Below are positions 62,935 through 64,000 of a stretch of 64,000 nt of DNA, one piece after another. Made by a program: the position numbers and the translations under genes. The DNA is from an uncultured Rhizobiaceae group bacterium. GTDB taxonomy: Bacteria > Pseudomonadota > Alphaproteobacteria > Rhizobiales > Rhizobiaceae. Where the stretch lies: the NCBI GenBank assembly GCA_937930635.1, contig CALHCF010000021.1, positions 26,423 to 90,422 on the forward strand, read 5' to 3'. Every line of letters starts with the position of its first letter. Within the stretch, counting starts at the first letter, position 1. The notes beneath the pieces are model-generated. The model searched no databases. It saw only the letters and a program-made list of their open reading frames with translations, and had not been told where the DNA came from.

Positions 62935-64000
62935 TCAAAGCGCATTTTGCAAAACAGCACTCAGGCGACGTCCAAATTCACTGGCATCGACAGGTGCTTC
63001 ACCTTCCGCAATACGGGCCTGATCAAACAGCAGGTGGGCAGCATCATTCAGCAGGCTGTCATTGGCTGCGGTATCGGACCCGGCCCGTTTGGATAGCTTC
63101 TTGATTATCTCATGACCGGGATTGATTTCGAGTATTCTGGGCACGCTGTCGTTTAATTGCCCGTGACGTTTCAACAGGCGTTCGAGATTGACGTCCATGT
63201 CGCCGTCATCGGCAATCAGACAAACGGGACTGTCCGTCAAGCGCTTGGAGACCCGGACATCCTTGATGGCTTCACCAAGCTCCAGCTTGATGGATGCAAT
63301 CAGATCACTCACATCTGGCGCCTCTGGTTCTTTTTCCTTCTTTTTATCGGCCTGACCGTCTTCAATCTCATCCAGATCGGACGCCCCGCGGGTGATGGAC
63401 TTGAATGTCTTGCCTTCAAATTGTGGAATATGTTGCAACCAGAATTCATCAACCGAGTCTGACAACAGCAGGACTTCCACGCCCTTGGCCTTGAACCCTT
63501 CCAGATGGGGCGAGCGGGAAATTTTCTCCCGGTCATCACCGGCGATATAATAGATAGAATCCTGACCCTTTTTCATCCGCTCCAGATAGTCGGTCAGCTT
63601 GATGAGGTTTTCATCCCTGGTTGATAAAAACCGGCACACTTCCAGCAGCTTTTCTCTAAGCGGAACATCTTCGACCAGGCCCTCTTTCAGAACGGCGCCA
63701 AAATTCTCCCAGAACCTGGCGTATTCCTCCGGAGCTTTGTTCGCCTTCTTCTTAAGCTCACCAATGACCTTTTTTGTGAGGGCTGACCTGATCTTCACAA
63801 GCTTTGGATCGGATTGAAGCATCTCGCGGGAAACGTTGAGAGAAAGATCTTCGGAATCCACAACGCCGCGCAGGAAACGCAGATATGTCGGCAACAGATC
63901 CTTTGCATCTTCTGTAATCAGAACCTTGTTGACATACAGCTTCACATGCCCCCTGCGCTCAGCATCAAAGAGATCAAACGGCTGGGTCGATGGAACGTAG
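62935..64000 (-). CDS. htpG: Chaperone HtpG (Hsp90), C-terminal part, cut by the window edge
   Basis: The reading frame enters from the right edge and runs to the stop at 62935, giving about 354 residues of the middle and C-terminal domains. YVPSTQPFDLFDAERR....VKLYVNKVLITEDAKDLLP and LRGVVDSEDLSLNVSREMLQ are unmistakable HtpG segments. GRRLSAVLQNAL at the end belongs to the dimerisation region. HtpG is the cytoplasmic ATP-driven Hsp90. The ATPase domain and start lie outside the window. A Lys/Glu-rich linker (about DKKKEKEPEAPD) sits between domains. The 129 bp between it and the LacI-type gene show no feature. Confidence 0.97.
   Translation of the reverse strand, partial: YVPSTQPFDLFDAERRGHVKLYVNKVLITEDAKDLLPTYLRFLRGVVDSEDLSLNVSREMLQSDPKLVKIRSALTKKVIGELKKKANKAPEEYARFWENFGAVLKEGLVEDVPLREKLLEVCRFLSTRDENLIKLTDYLERMKKGQDSIYYIAGDDREKISRSPHLEGFKAKGVEVLLLSDSVDEFWLQHIPQFEGKTFKSITRGASDLDEIEDGQADKKKEKEPEAPDVSDLIASIKLELGEAIKDVRVSKRLTDSPVCLIADDGDMDVNLERLLKRHGQLNDSVPRILEINPGHEIIKKLSKRAGSDTAANDSLLNDAAHLLFDQARIAEGEAPVDASEFGRRLSAVLQNAL

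Noticed and set aside
1..64000. CRISPR arrays, insertion sequences, rRNA genes
   Set aside because: No regularly spaced repeats, transposase-like frames with terminal repeats, or rRNA segments were seen.

Overview
The window reads as one contiguous stretch of chromosome from an alphaproteobacterium, most likely a member of Hyphomicrobiales (Rhizobiales), possibly marine. The reasons are a PodJ-like polar organiser with Sel1 repeats, a class I lysyl-tRNA synthetase, a TauE/SafE transporter paired with a TIGR02186-type protein, a DUF6460-type membrane protein, and a sensor kinase carrying a sodium:solute symporter domain. Base composition looks moderate to slightly GC-rich by eye; it was not counted. 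No insertion sequence, prophage or CRISPR array was seen. Most of the DNA is densely coding, with many 1-8 nt overlaps between consecutive genes.

Left part (1-25.4 kb). A ClpP/SppA-fold periplasmic protein and a Crp-family regulator are followed by a two-gene type I secretion exporter (ABC ATPase and HlyD-like adaptor, minus strand), an aminotransferase and mscL with a clear terminator. Next come a 1168-residue hybrid kinase of the CrbS type, its probable LuxR-type response regulator, and an operon holding a small membrane protein, a sodium:solute symporter, an alpha/beta hydrolase and a double-hotdog protein. After these lie a DUF952 protein with pyrD, a MATE exporter, the TauE/SafE pair and the giant PodJ-like gene.

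Middle part (25.9-49.0 kb). A MerR-type regulator precedes a complete fatty-acid beta-oxidation operon: two acyl-CoA dehydrogenases, a thioesterase, a thiolase and a FadB-type enzyme. A small cysteine-containing exported protein is embedded in it. Then come housekeeping and envelope genes: GNAT protein, S24-type repressor, VOC protein, lysS, TerB-like protein, fatty acid hydroxylase, mepA, a SleB-type hydrolase whose ribosome-binding site lies inside a perfect 14-bp hairpin, rpmI-rplT-pheS-(unknown gene)-pheT, an amino-acid-type binding protein, a YjbR protein and msrA.

Right part (49.5-64 kb). A tRNA-Ser(GGA) gene is followed by a structured tRNA-like stretch and then by the most interesting region, about 50.5-62.8 kb. 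This is a probable catabolic locus with a MalEFGK-type ABC importer, three SnoaL/NTF2-fold proteins (two of them tandem-domain), a histidinol-dehydrogenase-like enzyme, a double cupin, a short MetE-like zinc methyltransferase, a COG3618-type amidohydrolase and a LacI-family regulator. A LacI-like operator sits in the divergent promoter region. I do not recognise its substrate. The window ends inside htpG.
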